A DNA stretch of 64,000 nucleotides. Source: Leucobacter sp. UT-8R-CII-1-4 (lineage in GTDB: Bacteria; Actinomycetota; Actinomycetes; Actinomycetales; Microbacteriaceae). The position numbers and the translations under genes are program-made. Location of the stretch: contig NZ_JASCRS010000005.1 in the NCBI RefSeq assembly GCF_030010235.1, positions 1 through 64,000 on the forward strand, given 5' to 3'. A model generated the notes under the pieces. It did no database searches, was not told where the DNA came from, and saw only the letters and a list, made by a program, of their open reading frames with translations. Shown here piece by piece: positions 24,809-34,408 of the stretch (position 1 is its first letter; each line of letters starts with the position of its first letter).

Positions 24809-25906
24809 ATGAGCGTTTCCGAACCATCCGCGGCGATCACCGAGATTCGGGTTACTGGTGAAAGCGAGTATCCGATCTACGTTGGCCGTGGGCTGACCGG
24901 AAAAGTTGCCGAGGCCCTCGGTGATCGGGTGAACAAGGTACTAATTGTGCACACCCCAACCGTCGGACGTGTCGCTGAAGAGCTTCGCCTCGAACTGCAG
25001 TCGAAGTTCGGGCAGGTGCTGCTAGCAGAGGTGCCTGACGCCGAAGACGCCAAACGTATCGAGGTGGCGGCATTCTGCTGGCAGATCATGGGCCAGTCGG
25101 ACTTCACGCGTACCGACGCCGTTATCGGGCTTGGTGGCGGTGCTGTTACTGATCTCGCTGGTTTTGTTGCAGCTACTTGGTTGCGCGGGGTGCGCCTGAT
25201 CCAGGTGCCAACCTCGGTGCTCGGTATGGTCGACGCTTCGGTGGGTGGCAAGACTGGCATCAATACCTCGGAGGGCAAGAATCTGGTGGGCTGCTTCTAT
25301 GCACCACACGCGGTGATCTGTGATCTTGCGATGCTCGACACCCTGCCAAAGAACGAGATTCTTGCCGGTTTTGCTGAGGTCGCGAAGTGCGGCTTTATTG
25401 CCGAGCCGGAGATTCTTGACACGATTGAGGCAAACGTCGAGGTCGCTACCGATCCGCAGAGTGCCGAGTTCCGTCGCCTGGTCGAGCTTGCGATCGGAGT
25501 CAAGGCTCGGGTGGTGAGCGAAGACTTCCGCGAGGGCGGGCTGCGCGAGATTCTCAACTATGGTCATACTCTCGGCCATGCGATCGAGCACGCTGAGCGA
25601 TACCAGTGGCGTCACGGCGTCGCCATCTCGATTGGCATGGTTTATGCGGCCGAGCTCGCCCGTATGGCAGGGCATCTTTCAGATGCTGCGGTGGATCGGC
25701 ACCGTCGTGTGCTCAGTTTGCTCGGGTTGCCGCTGGCCTACCCTGCTGGCCGCTGGCCAGGTCTGCTTGCGACCATGCAACGCGATAAGAAGGCGCGTGC
25801 TGGCATGCTCCGATTTATTGTGCTTGACGACATTGCAAAGCCCCGAGTCCTTGCCGGTGCCGATGAGTCAATGCTGCAATTCGCGTACCAAGAGATCGCC
25901 AACTAG
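24809..25906 (+). CDS. aroB: 3-dehydroquinate synthase
   Basis: AroB (365 aa) cyclises DAHP to 3-dehydroquinate with NAD and a divalent metal. The NAD motif is IGLGGGAVTDLAGFVAATW. The metal ligands are in the AEVAKCGFI, NYGHTLGHAIEH and RHGVAISIGM segments. Lys and Arg for substrate are in QVPTSVLGMVDASVGGKT. The ATG at 24809 has GAGAG at a good distance; an in-frame GTG at 24800 is less favourable. It closes the aroC-aroK-aroB unit. Confidence 0.96.
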   Translation: MSVSEPSAAITEIRVTGESEYPIYVGRGLTGKVAEALGDRVNKVLIVHTPTVGRVAEELRLELQSKFGQVLLAEVPDAEDAKRIEVAAFCWQIMGQSDFTRTDAVIGLGGGAVTDLAGFVAATWLRGVRLIQVPTSVLGMVDASVGGKTGINTSEGKNLVGCFYAPHAVICDLAMLDTLPKNEILAGFAEVAKCGFIAEPEILDTIEANVEVATDPQSAEFRRLVELAIGVKARVVSEDFREGGLREILNYGHTLGHAIEHAERYQWRHGVAISIGMVYAAELARMAGHLSDAAVDRHRRVLSLLGLPLAYPAGRWPGLLATMQRDKKARAGMLRFIVLDDIAKPRVLAGADESMLQFAYQEIAN

Positions 25907-25933
25907 GGCGCATCGAGACAACCACGAATCGAA

Positions 25934-25939
25934 TAGGCT
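25934..25939 (+). promoter_or_regulatory. -10 element of a leaderless rpe promoter
   Basis: TAGGCT lies 6 bases before the rpe GTG at 25946, with no Shine-Dalgarno sequence in between. Confidence 0.6.
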
Positions 25940-25945
25940 AACAAC

Positions 25946-26608
25946 GTGACCGCAGCGCGTATTAATCCGAGCATTCTTTCCGCAGATTTTGTGAATCTTC
26001 AGGCCGAGCTTGCAGCCATTGCCAGCGCCGATCTGGTGCATGTTGACGTGATGGACAATCATTTCGTGCCGAATCTGACGATGGGGCCACCGATTGTCGA
26101 ACGTATTCAGGCTGTCTCACCGGTGCCGCTTGATATGCACCTCATGATTTCTGATGCCGATCGTTGGGCTCCCGGCTATGCCGAGCTCGGCGCTTATTCA
26201 GTGACCTTCCACGCCGAAGCGACTGAAGATCCGGTAAAACTTGCTCGGCGTATTCGTGAGATTGGTGCTCGCGCCGGTATCGCATTGAAGCCGGGCACCG
26301 ATCCTGAGCCATATCTTGAGCTCTTGCCTGAGTTCGATCAGGTGCTCGTGATGACGGTTGAACCGGGTTTTGGTGGCCAGAAGTTTATGCACGACATGAT
26401 GCCGAAGCTTCGACGTTTCGCCGATGCGAAGGCAGCTAGCGGGCTAGACGTTTGGCTGCAGGTTGACGGCGGAATCACCGTCGACACCATTGCTATTGCC
26501 GCCGAGGCTGGTGCTGATACATTCGTTGCCGGTTCTGCGGTCTATGGGGGAGTTCCTGAGGATCGTATTGCCGATCTTCGCCGTGCAGTGGCGAATCATT
26601 CGCACTGA
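25946..26608 (+). CDS. rpe: ribulose-phosphate 3-epimerase
   Basis: Rpe (220 aa) interconverts ribulose 5-phosphate and xylulose 5-phosphate in the pentose phosphate pathway. The TIM-barrel markers are all present: [47 protein letters not shown] and VDGGITVDT. Length is normal. The GTG start is fixed by the leaderless -10 element and the canonical N terminus. It leads into the histidine genes, whose precursor PRPP derives from the same pathway. Confidence 0.97.
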   Translation: MTAARINPSILSADFVNLQAELAAIASADLVHVDVMDNHFVPNLTMGPPIVERIQAVSPVPLDMHLMISDADRWAPGYAELGAYSVTFHAEATEDPVKLARRIREIGARAGIALKPGTDPEPYLELLPEFDQVLVMTVEPGFGGQKFMHDMMPKLRRFADAKAASGLDVWLQVDGGITVDTIAIAAEAGADTFVAGSAVYGGVPEDRIADLRRAVANHSH

Positions 26609-26660
26609 TCTCACCCGAGTGTTCGATTCCCCCTGAAGAAACCCGATACGATTGGTCAAC

Positions 26661-26924
26661 GTGAAGACATTTGACGAACTGTTCGCTGAACTGAGCGAAA
26701 AAGCTCAGCTGCGACCCGAAGGTAGTGACACCGTGGCGCGTCTGGACGCCGGCGTCCATTCCATCGGCAAGAAGATCGTCGAGGAGGCTGCCGAAGTTTG
26801 GATGGCAGCCGAGCATGAGAGCGACGAAGCCTGCGCCGAAGAGATTAGCCAGCTGCTCTACCATTTGCAGGTGCTCATGCTCGCCAAGGGCCTCACTCTT
26901 CAAGACGTTTACCGATACCTCTAG
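26661..26924 (+). CDS. hisE: phosphoribosyl-ATP diphosphatase
   Basis: HisE (87 aa) hydrolyses PR-ATP to PR-AMP, the second step of histidine synthesis. It is all-helical with the MazG-like metal motif [14 protein letters not shown] and [14 protein letters not shown]. The GTG at 26661 gives the usual start KTFDELF; a TTG at 26652 would add three residues. A TACGAT element at 26647-26652 lies 8 bases upstream, so the message is probably leaderless or nearly so. hisG follows 14 bases later. Confidence 0.95.
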   Translation: MKTFDELFAELSEKAQLRPEGSDTVARLDAGVHSIGKKIVEEAAEVWMAAEHESDEACAEEISQLLYHLQVLMLAKGLTLQDVYRYL

Positions 26925-26938
26925 AAAAGGATCTTCAC

Positions 26939-27781
26939 ATGCTGCGCGTAGCAGTTCCAAACAAAGGTTCACTGTCCGAGATCGCCGCAGAAATGCTCGC
27001 AGAGGCTGGGTATAGCGGCCGCCGCGATAGCCGAAAGCTCGTTCACCGTGATGTACGCAACGACATCGAGTTCTTTTACCTGCGCCCCCGCGATATTGCC
27101 ACCTATGTAGGCTCGGGCGCGCTCGACGTAGGTATCACCGGTCGAGATCTGCTGCTTGACTCCGGTTCTGAAGCACGTGAAATCGCGCATCTTGACTTCG
27201 GCGATTCAACTTTCCGTTTTGCGGCTCCGGTTGCTGCCGGTTTCACCGACCTTTCTCAGCTCGAAGGCAAGCGTGTTGCCACCAGCTATCCAAAACTGGT
27301 TGATGACTTCTTGCGTGAGCGCGGCGTCACCGCGATCACGGTGAAGCTTGATGGTGCTGTTGAGTCTGCCGTGCAACTTGGCGTGGCAGATGCCGTGGCA
27401 GACGTGGTGTCGACAGGTGCCACCCTTGCGAGCGCTGGCCTTGAGATTTTTGGCCCGGTGATCCTCGAATCGACAGCTGTGCTGATCGGCGGACCAAAGC
27501 AACACGAGGGCATTGCGCGATTGCTCCGTCGACTGCGCGGAGTGCTGGTGGCTCGCAAGTTTGTCATGGTTGAATACGACCTCGAAGAGTCGCTGCTTGC
27601 CGAAGCAATCGCTGTCGCTGGCGGTATTGAATCACCTACCGTGTCGCCGCTACGCGACAACGGCTGGGTCGCGGTTCGTGTCATGATTCCCTCAGACGAG
27701 GCCAACGAAGTCATGGATAAGCTCGCTGACATTGGAGCGCGCGCGATCCTTGTCACCGCAATCCACGCCGCAAGGCTCTAG
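26939..27781 (+). CDS. hisG: ATP phosphoribosyltransferase (long form)
   Basis: HisG (280 aa) catalyses the first committed step of histidine synthesis from ATP and PRPP. The N-terminal [13 protein letters not shown] and the periplasmic-binding-protein-like catalytic domains run to about 205. The C-terminal ACT-like regulatory domain begins near [12 protein letters not shown] and has the ESPTVSPL segment, making this the long, histidine-inhibited form that needs no HisZ. The ATG has AAAAGGATC upstream. It is cotranscribed with hisE, hisF and hisI. Confidence 0.97.
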   Translation: MLRVAVPNKGSLSEIAAEMLAEAGYSGRRDSRKLVHRDVRNDIEFFYLRPRDIATYVGSGALDVGITGRDLLLDSGSEAREIAHLDFGDSTFRFAAPVAAGFTDLSQLEGKRVATSYPKLVDDFLRERGVTAITVKLDGAVESAVQLGVADAVADVVSTGATLASAGLEIFGPVILESTAVLIGGPKQHEGIARLLRRLRGVLVARKFVMVEYDLEESLLAEAIAVAGGIESPTVSPLRDNGWVAVRVMIPSDEANEVMDKLADIGARAILVTAIHAARL

Positions 27782-27795
27782 CAGAGGGGGCAATC

Positions 27796-28569
27796 ATGTC
27801 TCTTGCCGTTCGAGTAATTCCCTGCCTAGACGTGGCTGCTGGCCGTGTGGTCAAGGGTGTCAACTTTCTCAATCTGCGCGATGCAGGTGATCCTGTCGAG
27901 CTTGCCGCTCGTTACGCTGAGCAAGGTGCAGACGAGCTGACTTTTCTCGATGTCACCGCTACCGTTGACGACCGCAGCACAACGTACGATGTTGTGCGAC
28001 GCACAGCTGAGCAGGTGTTCATTCCGCTCACCGTTGGTGGCGGCGTGCGCAGCGATGAAGACGTTGCTCGGCTGCTCGGTGTTGGTGCAGACAAGATCGG
28101 CGTGAATAGCGCGGCGATTGCACGCCCAGAATTGATCGGCGAAATTGCTGATCGTTTCGGCTCGCAGGTTATTGTGCTCTCGCTAGACGTGAAGCGTAGC
28201 GATCGTATGCCGAGCGGTTTTGTTGTGACCACACACGGTGGGCGCCGGGAGAGCGACCTTGACGCGCTTGAGTGGTGCCGTGAGGTTGTCGAGCGGGGCG
28301 CAGGCGAACTGCTGGTAAACAGCATGGATGCCGACGGCACTCTTGCGGGCTTCGATCTTGAGCTCACAAGTAAGGTGCGCGAACTCGCTTCAGTTCCCGT
28401 GATTGCTTCAGGCGGTGCAGGCAAACTCGAGCACTTCGCGCCAGCCATTGACGCCGGTGCTGATGCGGTACTCGCGGCCTCGGTATTCCACGACGGCACC
28501 TTCACAGTTGGCCAGGTGAAACAGGCCATCGCCGACGCCGGGCACGTCGTAAGGGGGACATCGCTATGA
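27796..28569 (+). CDS. hisF: imidazole glycerol phosphate synthase cyclase subunit
   Basis: HisF (257 aa) uses ammonia from HisH to form imidazole glycerol phosphate and AICAR. The half-barrel phosphate motifs LTVGGGVRS and VIASGGAG are clear, as are the catalytic aspartates in [16 protein letters not shown] and [13 protein letters not shown]. The HisH partner is not in the window. The last 4 bases overlap hisI. The ATG start has AGAGGGGG upstream. Confidence 0.97.
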   Translation: MSLAVRVIPCLDVAAGRVVKGVNFLNLRDAGDPVELAARYAEQGADELTFLDVTATVDDRSTTYDVVRRTAEQVFIPLTVGGGVRSDEDVARLLGVGADKIGVNSAAIARPELIGEIADRFGSQVIVLSLDVKRSDRMPSGFVVTTHGGRRESDLDALEWCREVVERGAGELLVNSMDADGTLAGFDLELTSKVRELASVPVIASGGAGKLEHFAPAIDAGADAVLAASVFHDGTFTVGQVKQAIADAGHVVRGTSL

Positions 28570-28928
28570 GCGGCGCAGGAGATCCGACACTTGACTCTCT
28601 TGTCTTTAACGCTGACGGCTTGCTGCCAGCCATTATTCAGGACGACGAGAACGGCGACGTGTTGATGCTCGCGTGGATGGACCGCGAAGCGATCCATCGC
28701 ACCCTGACCACCGGCCGCGTGACTTTCTGGTCGCGCTCTCGCCAGGAATACTGGCGAAAAGGCGATACCTCGGGCCACACCCAGTACGTGCGTTCCGTAG
28801 CAATGGACTGCGATGCCGACACGCTTTTGGTGCGCGTCGTGCAAATTGGTGCGGCCTGTCACACTGGCGAGCGCAGCTGTTTTGATGGCCGGGGCATGGA
28901 AGCGGTGCAGGGCACCGTCGAACGCTAA
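28566..28928 (+). CDS. hisI: phosphoribosyl-AMP cyclohydrolase
   Basis: HisI (120 aa) opens the adenine ring of PR-AMP, step three of histidine synthesis. The metal and active-site motifs are [45 protein letters not shown] and the zinc cysteines in [11 protein letters not shown]. It is the free-standing cyclohydrolase (not fused to HisE). The ATG overlaps the hisF stop. trpE begins 24 bases downstream with its own promoter. Confidence 0.97.
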   Translation: MSGAGDPTLDSLVFNADGLLPAIIQDDENGDVLMLAWMDREAIHRTLTTGRVTFWSRSRQEYWRKGDTSGHTQYVRSVAMDCDADTLLVRVVQIGAACHTGERSCFDGRGMEAVQGTVER

Positions 28929-28940
28929 GCCGGAGACCGC

Positions 28941-28946
28941 TAGAGT
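28941..28946 (+). promoter_or_regulatory. -10 element of a leaderless trpE promoter
   Basis: TAGAGT lies 6 bases before the trpE GTG at 28953. The gap after hisI is only 24 bases, so there is no room for a Trp leader peptide or attenuator here. Confidence 0.55.
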
Positions 28947-28952
28947 TGAACG

Positions 28953-30500
28953 GTGAGCCTCACCACAACGCGCGCCGCCTTTGAAGCTGCCCGACAGACC
29001 CACACCGTCATTCCGGTATGCCGAGAGGTGTTTGCCGACGCAGACACGCCAGTAAGTATCTACCGAAAAGTAGCAGCGAGCCGCCCAGGCACGTTCCTGC
29101 TTGAGAGTGCCGAGCAGGGCGGGGTATGGACCCGTTTCAGTTTTGTCGGCGCAGGTAGTTTTGGCGTGCTGACCGAGCGAAACGGACAGGCCTTTTGGTC
29201 AGCTGATCCTGCGCGAGGTATTGACCAGGAACGCTTACTGCCAGGGGGAGTTGACTCTCTTGCGCCAGCCGAAGCGCTTCGGGCGGTCTATGAACGCTGG
29301 CGGCAACAGCCGATGCCAGATCTGCCGCCGCTCGCGAGCGGTTTTGTGGGTTACCTCGGCTGGGAGACTGTTCGCCAATTTGAACGCCTGGGAGACGGCC
29401 CGGAAGACGGCCCCGGTCTGCCAAGCCAAGGGCTGAGCTTTGTGAGTGAACTTGTGGTTATCGACCACCGCGAGGGCAGTGTGGTGTTGCTAGCAAATGT
29501 GCTCAGCGACGATGCTGCTGCCGATGGCGATTCACTGTGGTCGGATGCTCAGGCGCGGCTTGACGAGTTGCAACGCTCGCTCGCAGCTCCGGTTGCTTCA
29601 CCGCTTGGCACGCTGGATCGTGCTCTGTTGCCCGAGCCGAGCAGACTGACGGCAGAGGCCGACTATCTGGCCGGTGTTGAACGCAGCAAGAAGTACATCG
29701 TTGACGGCGATATCTTCCAGGTCGTGCTATCACAGCGTTTTGATCAGGTGTGCACTGCCGATCCGCTTGACGTTTATCGTGTGCTTCGTCACTTGAATCC
29801 GAGCCCGTACCTGTATCTTCTGCAGCTTGAAGATGCCGAGGGCAAGCCGTTCTCTGTGGTCGGTTCAAGCCCCGAAGCGTTGGTCACGGTGCAAGAAAGC
29901 GGCCACGTCATGACGCATCCGATTGCGGGTAGCAGGCCCCGCGGTGCGACGGTTGATGAGGACCAGCAGCACGAACGCGAACTGCTTGCCGATGAGAAGG
30001 AACGGGCCGAGCATCTGATGCTGGTCGATTTGGCTCGAAACGACCTGCTTCGTGTGTGCGAGCCGTCGAGTGTTGAAGTGACCGAGTTCATGCGTATCGA
30101 GCGTTTCAGCCACATCATGCATATTGTCTCGACAGTCGAGGGTGTGCTCCGTAAAGACGAGAACCCCGTCGATGCGCTTCGTGCTACCTTCCCTGCTGGC
30201 ACGCTCAGTGGTGCGCCAAAGCCTCGTGCATTGCAGATTATTGACGAGCTTGAACCGGTGAAGCGTGGCGTATACGGCGGCGTTGTGGGCTATTTCGGCC
30301 TCGGCGGCGCCGCTGACCTTGCGATTGCTATTCGTACGGCGACAATTCGCGATGGCATTGCCATGGTGCAGGCAGGTGGCGGCATAGTTGCCGACTCAGT
30401 GCCAGAGCTTGAAGATCAAGAATCACGGAACAAGGCAGCGGCCCCGCTTCGCGCGGTGGCTATCGCCAATTCGCTTAGCGAACTGAAGCTCGAAGGATAA
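28953..30500 (+). CDS. trpE: anthranilate synthase component I
   Basis: TrpE (515 aa) makes anthranilate from chorismate with ammonia from TrpG. The regulatory Trp-binding element LLESAEQGG is near the N terminus. The chorismate-binding domain (about 240-500) has VVLSQRFDQ, HPIAGSRPRGA, LADEKERAEHLMLVDLARND, TFPAGTLSGAPKPRA and VQAGGGIVADS. No trpG or trpD lies in the window. It starts a unit with two membrane proteins, trpC, and possibly trpB-trpA. Confidence 0.96.
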   Translation: MSLTTTRAAFEAARQTHTVIPVCREVFADADTPVSIYRKVAASRPGTFLLESAEQGGVWTRFSFVGAGSFGVLTERNGQAFWSADPARGIDQERLLPGGVDSLAPAEALRAVYERWRQQPMPDLPPLASGFVGYLGWETVRQFERLGDGPEDGPGLPSQGLSFVSELVVIDHREGSVVLLANVLSDDAAADGDSLWSDAQARLDELQRSLAAPVASPLGTLDRALLPEPSRLTAEADYLAGVERSKKYIVDGDIFQVVLSQRFDQVCTADPLDVYRVLRHLNPSPYLYLLQLEDAEGKPFSVVGSSPEALVTVQESGHVMTHPIAGSRPRGATVDEDQQHERELLADEKERAEHLMLVDLARNDLLRVCEPSSVEVTEFMRIERFSHIMHIVSTVEGVLRKDENPVDALRATFPAGTLSGAPKPRALQIIDELEPVKRGVYGGVVGYFGLGGAADLAIAIRTATIRDGIAMVQAGGGIVADSVPELEDQESRNKAAAPLRAVAIANSLSELKLEG

Positions 30501-30504
30501 CCTC

Positions 30505-31092
30505 ATGCGTAGCAAGCTGTTGTTGCTCACCGGTGTCGCCCTTGCCGGGGGGATTGCGCTGTATGCGGCAACGCAGATCTGGGTCGCTGTGTCGCTTGTG
30601 GTCGGTTCGGCGGCAACGGACACTCTCGGTGTGACCGGGCAGCAGGTGAATCAGTCACTTTCGCCAGTCGCAATTGCAGTGCTCGCGGCCGCTCTTGCGC
30701 TGACTATCGCTGGCAAGGTGTTCCGCCGGATTCTTGGCGTGCTCATTATGCTGCTTGGAGTTGGGATCGCCGCGATCGCTTTTGGCGCACTGAGCGAACC
30801 CGAGGCGGCTATTGCTGGTCGACTCGCAGAGGCCACGGGTATCGAGGGTGCCGCTCAGATGGGCATGATCGCTGACATCTCAACCACTTTTGTTGTGGTT
30901 CTTACGGCAATCGCGGGTGTACTGCTCGTTCTTCTCGGGGTGCTCGTGCTGGTGTTCGCTGGGCGCTGGAAGGCGGCTGGACGCAAGTACGAATCTGAAT
31001 CATCTCGTAGCGCCCGCAATAACGACGACCCCGATCGAATTGACGATTGGGAGACCCAAAACGACGGCTTCGATCCTTCCGACGATCGATAG
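30505..31092 (+). CDS. Trp biosynthesis-associated membrane protein
   Basis: A 195-aa membrane protein with four helices (about 4-22, 48-66, 71-92 and 123-150) and an acidic, disordered cytosolic tail (NDDPDRIDDW). It matches the actinobacterial family conserved between trpE and trpC (TIGR02234-like). The start follows trpE by only 4 bases. Its biochemical role is unknown; the conserved location suggests a link to tryptophan metabolism. Confidence 0.82.
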   Translation: MRSKLLLLTGVALAGGIALYAATQIWVAVSLVVGSAATDTLGVTGQQVNQSLSPVAIAVLAAALALTIAGKVFRRILGVLIMLLGVGIAAIAFGALSEPEAAIAGRLAEATGIEGAAQMGMIADISTTFVVVLTAIAGVLLVLLGVLVLVFAGRWKAAGRKYESESSRSARNNDDPDRIDDWETQNDGFDPSDDR

Positions 31093-31188
31093 ACCTAGAA
31101 CATTCCCTGCCGACCCGCGCGAGAATTCGCAGGGAACGTACAGCAGGCGATAGACTTCCCTAAGAACTGTCCGCTTTCAAGGAGATTC

Positions 31189-31425
31189 ATGAGCAACAAT
31201 CCAACTGATCCCGGTCACGGCGATTCGCCAGCTGCATGGACGGCAGTGATCGTCATGCTGATTGGCTTCGCGATTGGCACGGCTGCGTTCAGCATGAGCC
31301 TCGTTTGGCTCGTCTGGGCTGGCGTTGGCGTCATGGTCGTAGGCGCGCTGCTCGGCTGGATCCTGGCCAAGGCAGGCTACGGCGTCAAGGGCCCGAAGTA
31401 CACCCCAAAGCCTGGCGCTCACTAA
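31189..31425 (+). CDS. small membrane protein between trpE and trpC (DUF6704-like)
   Basis: A 78-aa protein with two membrane helices (about 16-36 and 40-62) and a basic tail ending YTPKPGAH. It sits between the Trp-associated membrane protein and trpC, and trpC begins one base after its stop. It resembles the DUF6704-type small proteins found at this place in actinobacteria (from memory). The ATG has AAGGAG at 7 bases. Function unknown. Confidence 0.75.
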   Translation: MSNNPTDPGHGDSPAAWTAVIVMLIGFAIGTAAFSMSLVWLVWAGVGVMVVGALLGWILAKAGYGVKGPKYTPKPGAH

Positions 31426-31426
31426 A

Positions 31427-32200
31427 GTGCTAGATCAGCTGCTCGCCGGGTCGCTCGACGACGCGCGCGCGAGAAGGCAGTTTCGCCCCACCCACGAGGT
31501 TGAAGCTGACGCTCTCGCGCGTCCGGCGGCGCTCGATGCTCTCGAGTTTCTTTCCCCGGCAGATCACATCAAAGTGATCGCCGAGGTGAAGCGGGCTAGC
31601 CCATCACGCGGCGATCTCGCCGAGATTCCTGAGCCGCAGGCGCTGGCAGCTCAATACGAGGCAGGCGGGGCGAGCGTGGTGAGCGTGCTCACTGAGCAGC
31701 GCAAGTTTAAGGGATCACTCGATGATCTTGAGGCTGTGCGCAAGGCCGTGAGTATCCCGGTGCTTCGCAAAGACTTTATCGGTGAAGAGTACCAAGTGCT
31801 CGAAGCCCGCGCTTCAGGCGCCGACCTGGTGCTACTGATTGTTGCCGCGCTTCCGCAGGCCACATTGCAGCGCCTCTACACCTTCATTCGCGAACTGGGT
31901 ATGACCCCTCTCGTTGAGGCGCACAGTGCAGAAGAGGTCGCGCGCGCCGTTGACCTCGGCTCTCAGCTGATCGGTGTGAACGCTCGTGATCTTTCAACCT
32001 TTGAACTCGACCGCGAGCTCTTTGGTCGAGTAGCTGATCAGATTCCGGCTGGTGTAATTCGAGTCGCTGAGTCTGCGGTGCTTGATGTCTCAGACGTTGA
32101 GCGTTATCGCGAAGCTGGCGCCGACGCGGTTTTGGTCGGTGAAGCGCTAGTGACCGGGGGCGACCCGGTTGCAAATCTGCAAAGCTTTCTGAGCGTATGA
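31427..32200 (+). CDS. trpC: indole-3-glycerol phosphate synthase
   Basis: TrpC (257 aa) closes the indole ring from CdRP. Catalytic-barrel motifs are [60 protein letters not shown] and VAESAV. It is monofunctional (no fused TrpF). The GTG start lies one base after the preceding small membrane protein gene. A hairpin follows, before trpB. Confidence 0.96.
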   Translation: MLDQLLAGSLDDARARRQFRPTHEVEADALARPAALDALEFLSPADHIKVIAEVKRASPSRGDLAEIPEPQALAAQYEAGGASVVSVLTEQRKFKGSLDDLEAVRKAVSIPVLRKDFIGEEYQVLEARASGADLVLLIVAALPQATLQRLYTFIRELGMTPLVEAHSAEEVARAVDLGSQLIGVNARDLSTFELDRELFGRVADQIPAGVIRVAESAVLDVSDVERYREAGADAVLVGEALVTGGDPVANLQSFLSV

Positions 32201-32205
32201 GCCTG

Positions 32206-32233
32206 TCAAGCCCGGGGGATTCCCCGGGCTTGA
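32206..32233 (+). terminator. hairpin between trpC and trpB
   Basis: A perfect 12-bp GC-rich stem (32206-32217 with 32222-32233) with a 4-base GATT loop lies right after trpC. No T-tract follows, so it may attenuate or stabilise RNA rather than fully terminate. Confidence 0.6.
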
Positions 32234-32270
32234 TCCATGTTCATGCGCGTCTACCAAGATGGAAACTGAA

Positions 32271-33509
32271 ATGACTGACATCCAGGGATCGCAGGGGATC
32301 ACCTCGCTGCGCGATCAACACGGTCCATTCTTCGGCGACTACGGCGGGCGCTTCATGCCTGAATCGCTGATCGCCGCAATCGACGAGCTCACCCTCGCCT
32401 ATGACGAGGCGAAAGCTGATCCAGCGTTCCATGCAGAACTTCTTGAACTGCTGAACTCATATGCCGGGCGGCCTTCACCGATTACCGAAGTGCCTCGCTT
32501 CGCTGAGCACGCTGGTGGCGCGCGAATCTTTCTGAAGCGCGAAGACCTGAACCACACCGGTTCGCACAAGATTAACAATGTGCTTGGCCAGGCCTTGCTC
32601 ACGAAGCGCCTTGGCAAGACACGCGTGATCGCTGAAACGGGCGCGGGCCAGCACGGCGTTGCGACCGCAACCGCGGCGGCGCTTTTTGGTCTTGAGTGCA
32701 CCATTTACATGGGCGAGGTAGACACTGAGCGCCAGGCGCTCAACGTGGCGCGTATGCGTCTGCTTGGTGCTGAGGTTATTCCGGTTACCGCTGGATCACG
32801 CACGCTGAAGGACGCCATCAACGAGGCGTATCGCGATTGGGTGTCGAGTGTTGAGCGCACCAACTACATCTTCGGCACAGCGGCTGGACCGCACCCGTTC
32901 CCTGCGATGGTTCGTGATTTTCAGAAAGTGATCTCTGAAGAAGCACGCGCACAGCTGCTTGAAAAGCTCGGACGCTTGCCTGACGCCATTGTTGCCTGCG
33001 TCGGTGGCGGCTCAAACGCCATCGGCATGTTTGATGCGTTCCTTGATGATGAGGGCGTGAAGATTTACGGCGTAGAAGCGGCCGGTGATGGTGTTGATAC
33101 CGATCGTCACGCTGCCTCGATTGAGCGAGGGCGTCCGGGCGTTTTGCACGGTTCACGCACCTATGTGCTGCAAGACGAAGATGGTCAGACGATTGAGTCA
33201 CACTCGATTTCGGCGGGTCTTGATTACCCGGGGGTTGGCCCTGAGCATTCTTGGCTTGCCGACATTGGCCGCGCAGAGTACATTCCGGCGACTGATGACG
33301 AGGCTATGCAGGCACTGCGTTTGTTGAGCCAAACCGAGGGAATTATTCCAGCGATCGAATCTGCGCACGCTCTGGCCGGCGCATTGCGCATTGCTCGTGA
33401 GCTCGGTCCGGATGGGGTTGTCGCAGTGAGCCTTTCGGGTCGCGGTGATAAAGACATGGAAACCGCTGCGCGCTACTTCGGTCTGATCGATCAGGAGGCA
33501 GGCAAATGA
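32271..33509 (+). CDS. trpB: tryptophan synthase beta chain
   Basis: TrpB (412 aa) condenses indole and serine using PLP. The N terminus has the family sequence [21 protein letters not shown]. The PLP lysine is in [11 protein letters not shown], the substrate loop in [10 protein letters not shown] and the phosphate-binding glycines in [10 protein letters not shown]. The ATG at 32271 has GGAAAC at a suitable distance; an ATG at 32259 is the alternative. It is coupled to trpA by a 4-base overlap. Confidence 0.97.
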   Translation: MTDIQGSQGITSLRDQHGPFFGDYGGRFMPESLIAAIDELTLAYDEAKADPAFHAELLELLNSYAGRPSPITEVPRFAEHAGGARIFLKREDLNHTGSHKINNVLGQALLTKRLGKTRVIAETGAGQHGVATATAAALFGLECTIYMGEVDTERQALNVARMRLLGAEVIPVTAGSRTLKDAINEAYRDWVSSVERTNYIFGTAAGPHPFPAMVRDFQKVISEEARAQLLEKLGRLPDAIVACVGGGSNAIGMFDAFLDDEGVKIYGVEAAGDGVDTDRHAASIERGRPGVLHGSRTYVLQDEDGQTIESHSISAGLDYPGVGPEHSWLADIGRAEYIPATDDEAMQALRLLSQTEGIIPAIESAHALAGALRIARELGPDGVVAVSLSGRGDKDMETAARYFGLIDQEAGK

Positions 33510-34291
33510 GCTCACAGGTATCAGCAGCCATTCGCGCCGCACAGTCAGAACGCAAAGGCGCGCTCGTAGGCTACTTGCCGGTAGGTTTTCCGGACCTTGA
33601 CACCAGTGTTGAGGCGGCGATCGCGATGGCCAAAAACGGCGTCGACGTGCTTGAGTTTGGTGTGCCGTACAGTGACCCCGTAATGGACGGAATGGTCATT
33701 CAGGAGGCCACCCAGCACGCGCTGCAGAACGGCTTCAAGCTTCGTGACCTTTTCGAAGCTGTGCGTCGGGTGCGCGAGGCTGTAGACACTCCGGTTTTGG
33801 TGATGACCTATTTCAACCCGGTGATGCAGTACGGTGTTGACCGTTTTGCTGCCGACCTTGCCGCTGCCGGCGGAGCAGGGTTGATTACGCCGGACATTAC
33901 GCCTGAGGCCGCAGACGAGTGGATTGCGGCGAGCAAGAAGCACAATCTTGATCGGGTCTTCCTGGCTGCGCCGACCAGCAGCGATGAGCGTCTCCGTATG
34001 ATTGCCGAACTCGGTACCGGTTTTGTTTACACCGTCTCAACGATGGGTATTACGGGGGAGCGGGCATCTCTCGATGCTGCCGCACGCACGCTCACAGAGC
34101 GCCTGCGGTCGGCGGGCACCGATCTCGCCTGTGTCGGCATCGGCATCTCGACTGCCGAGCACGTCGCCGCAACTCTCGAGTATGCAGACGGTGCAATTGT
34201 TGGCACCGTATTTGTGCGAGCACTCCGCGACGGGGGAGTTGCCGGCCTCACCGCGGCGGTGAAAGCACTCGCTGCCGGAACTCGCGGCTGA
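33506..34291 (+). CDS. trpA: tryptophan synthase alpha chain
   Basis: TrpA (261 aa) releases indole from indole glycerol phosphate and channels it to TrpB. The catalytic Glu is in [29 protein letters not shown], with phosphate-binding [11 protein letters not shown] and [11 protein letters not shown]. The ATG overlaps the trpB stop (ATGA), so subunits are made in balance. Length is normal. Confidence 0.97.
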   Translation: MSSQVSAAIRAAQSERKGALVGYLPVGFPDLDTSVEAAIAMAKNGVDVLEFGVPYSDPVMDGMVIQEATQHALQNGFKLRDLFEAVRRVREAVDTPVLVMTYFNPVMQYGVDRFAADLAAAGGAGLITPDITPEAADEWIAASKKHNLDRVFLAAPTSSDERLRMIAELGTGFVYTVSTMGITGERASLDAAARTLTERLRSAGTDLACVGIGISTAEHVAATLEYADGAIVGTVFVRALRDGGVAGLTAAVKALAAGTRG

Positions 34292-34408
34292 TCCGCAGAG
34301 CATTCTGTTGCGGTCGAACGATAAGCTTGAATTAGTGCGCGTGCCTAGCGGTGCGAGCGAGGTGACACCCTCAACCCGGTGTCAGATGTATTTCTGAAAG
34401 TGCAGTCC

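Noticed and set aside
27912-29003. 363-codon minus-strand frame across hisF, hisI and the trpE start
   Set aside because: Ser/Ala/Thr-rich shadow composition; overlaps three certain genes.
32206-32233. Hairpin after trpC as a tryptophan attenuator
   Set aside because: No leader peptide with Trp codons, no alternative antiterminator arm and no T-tract; kept only as a hairpin or weak terminator.
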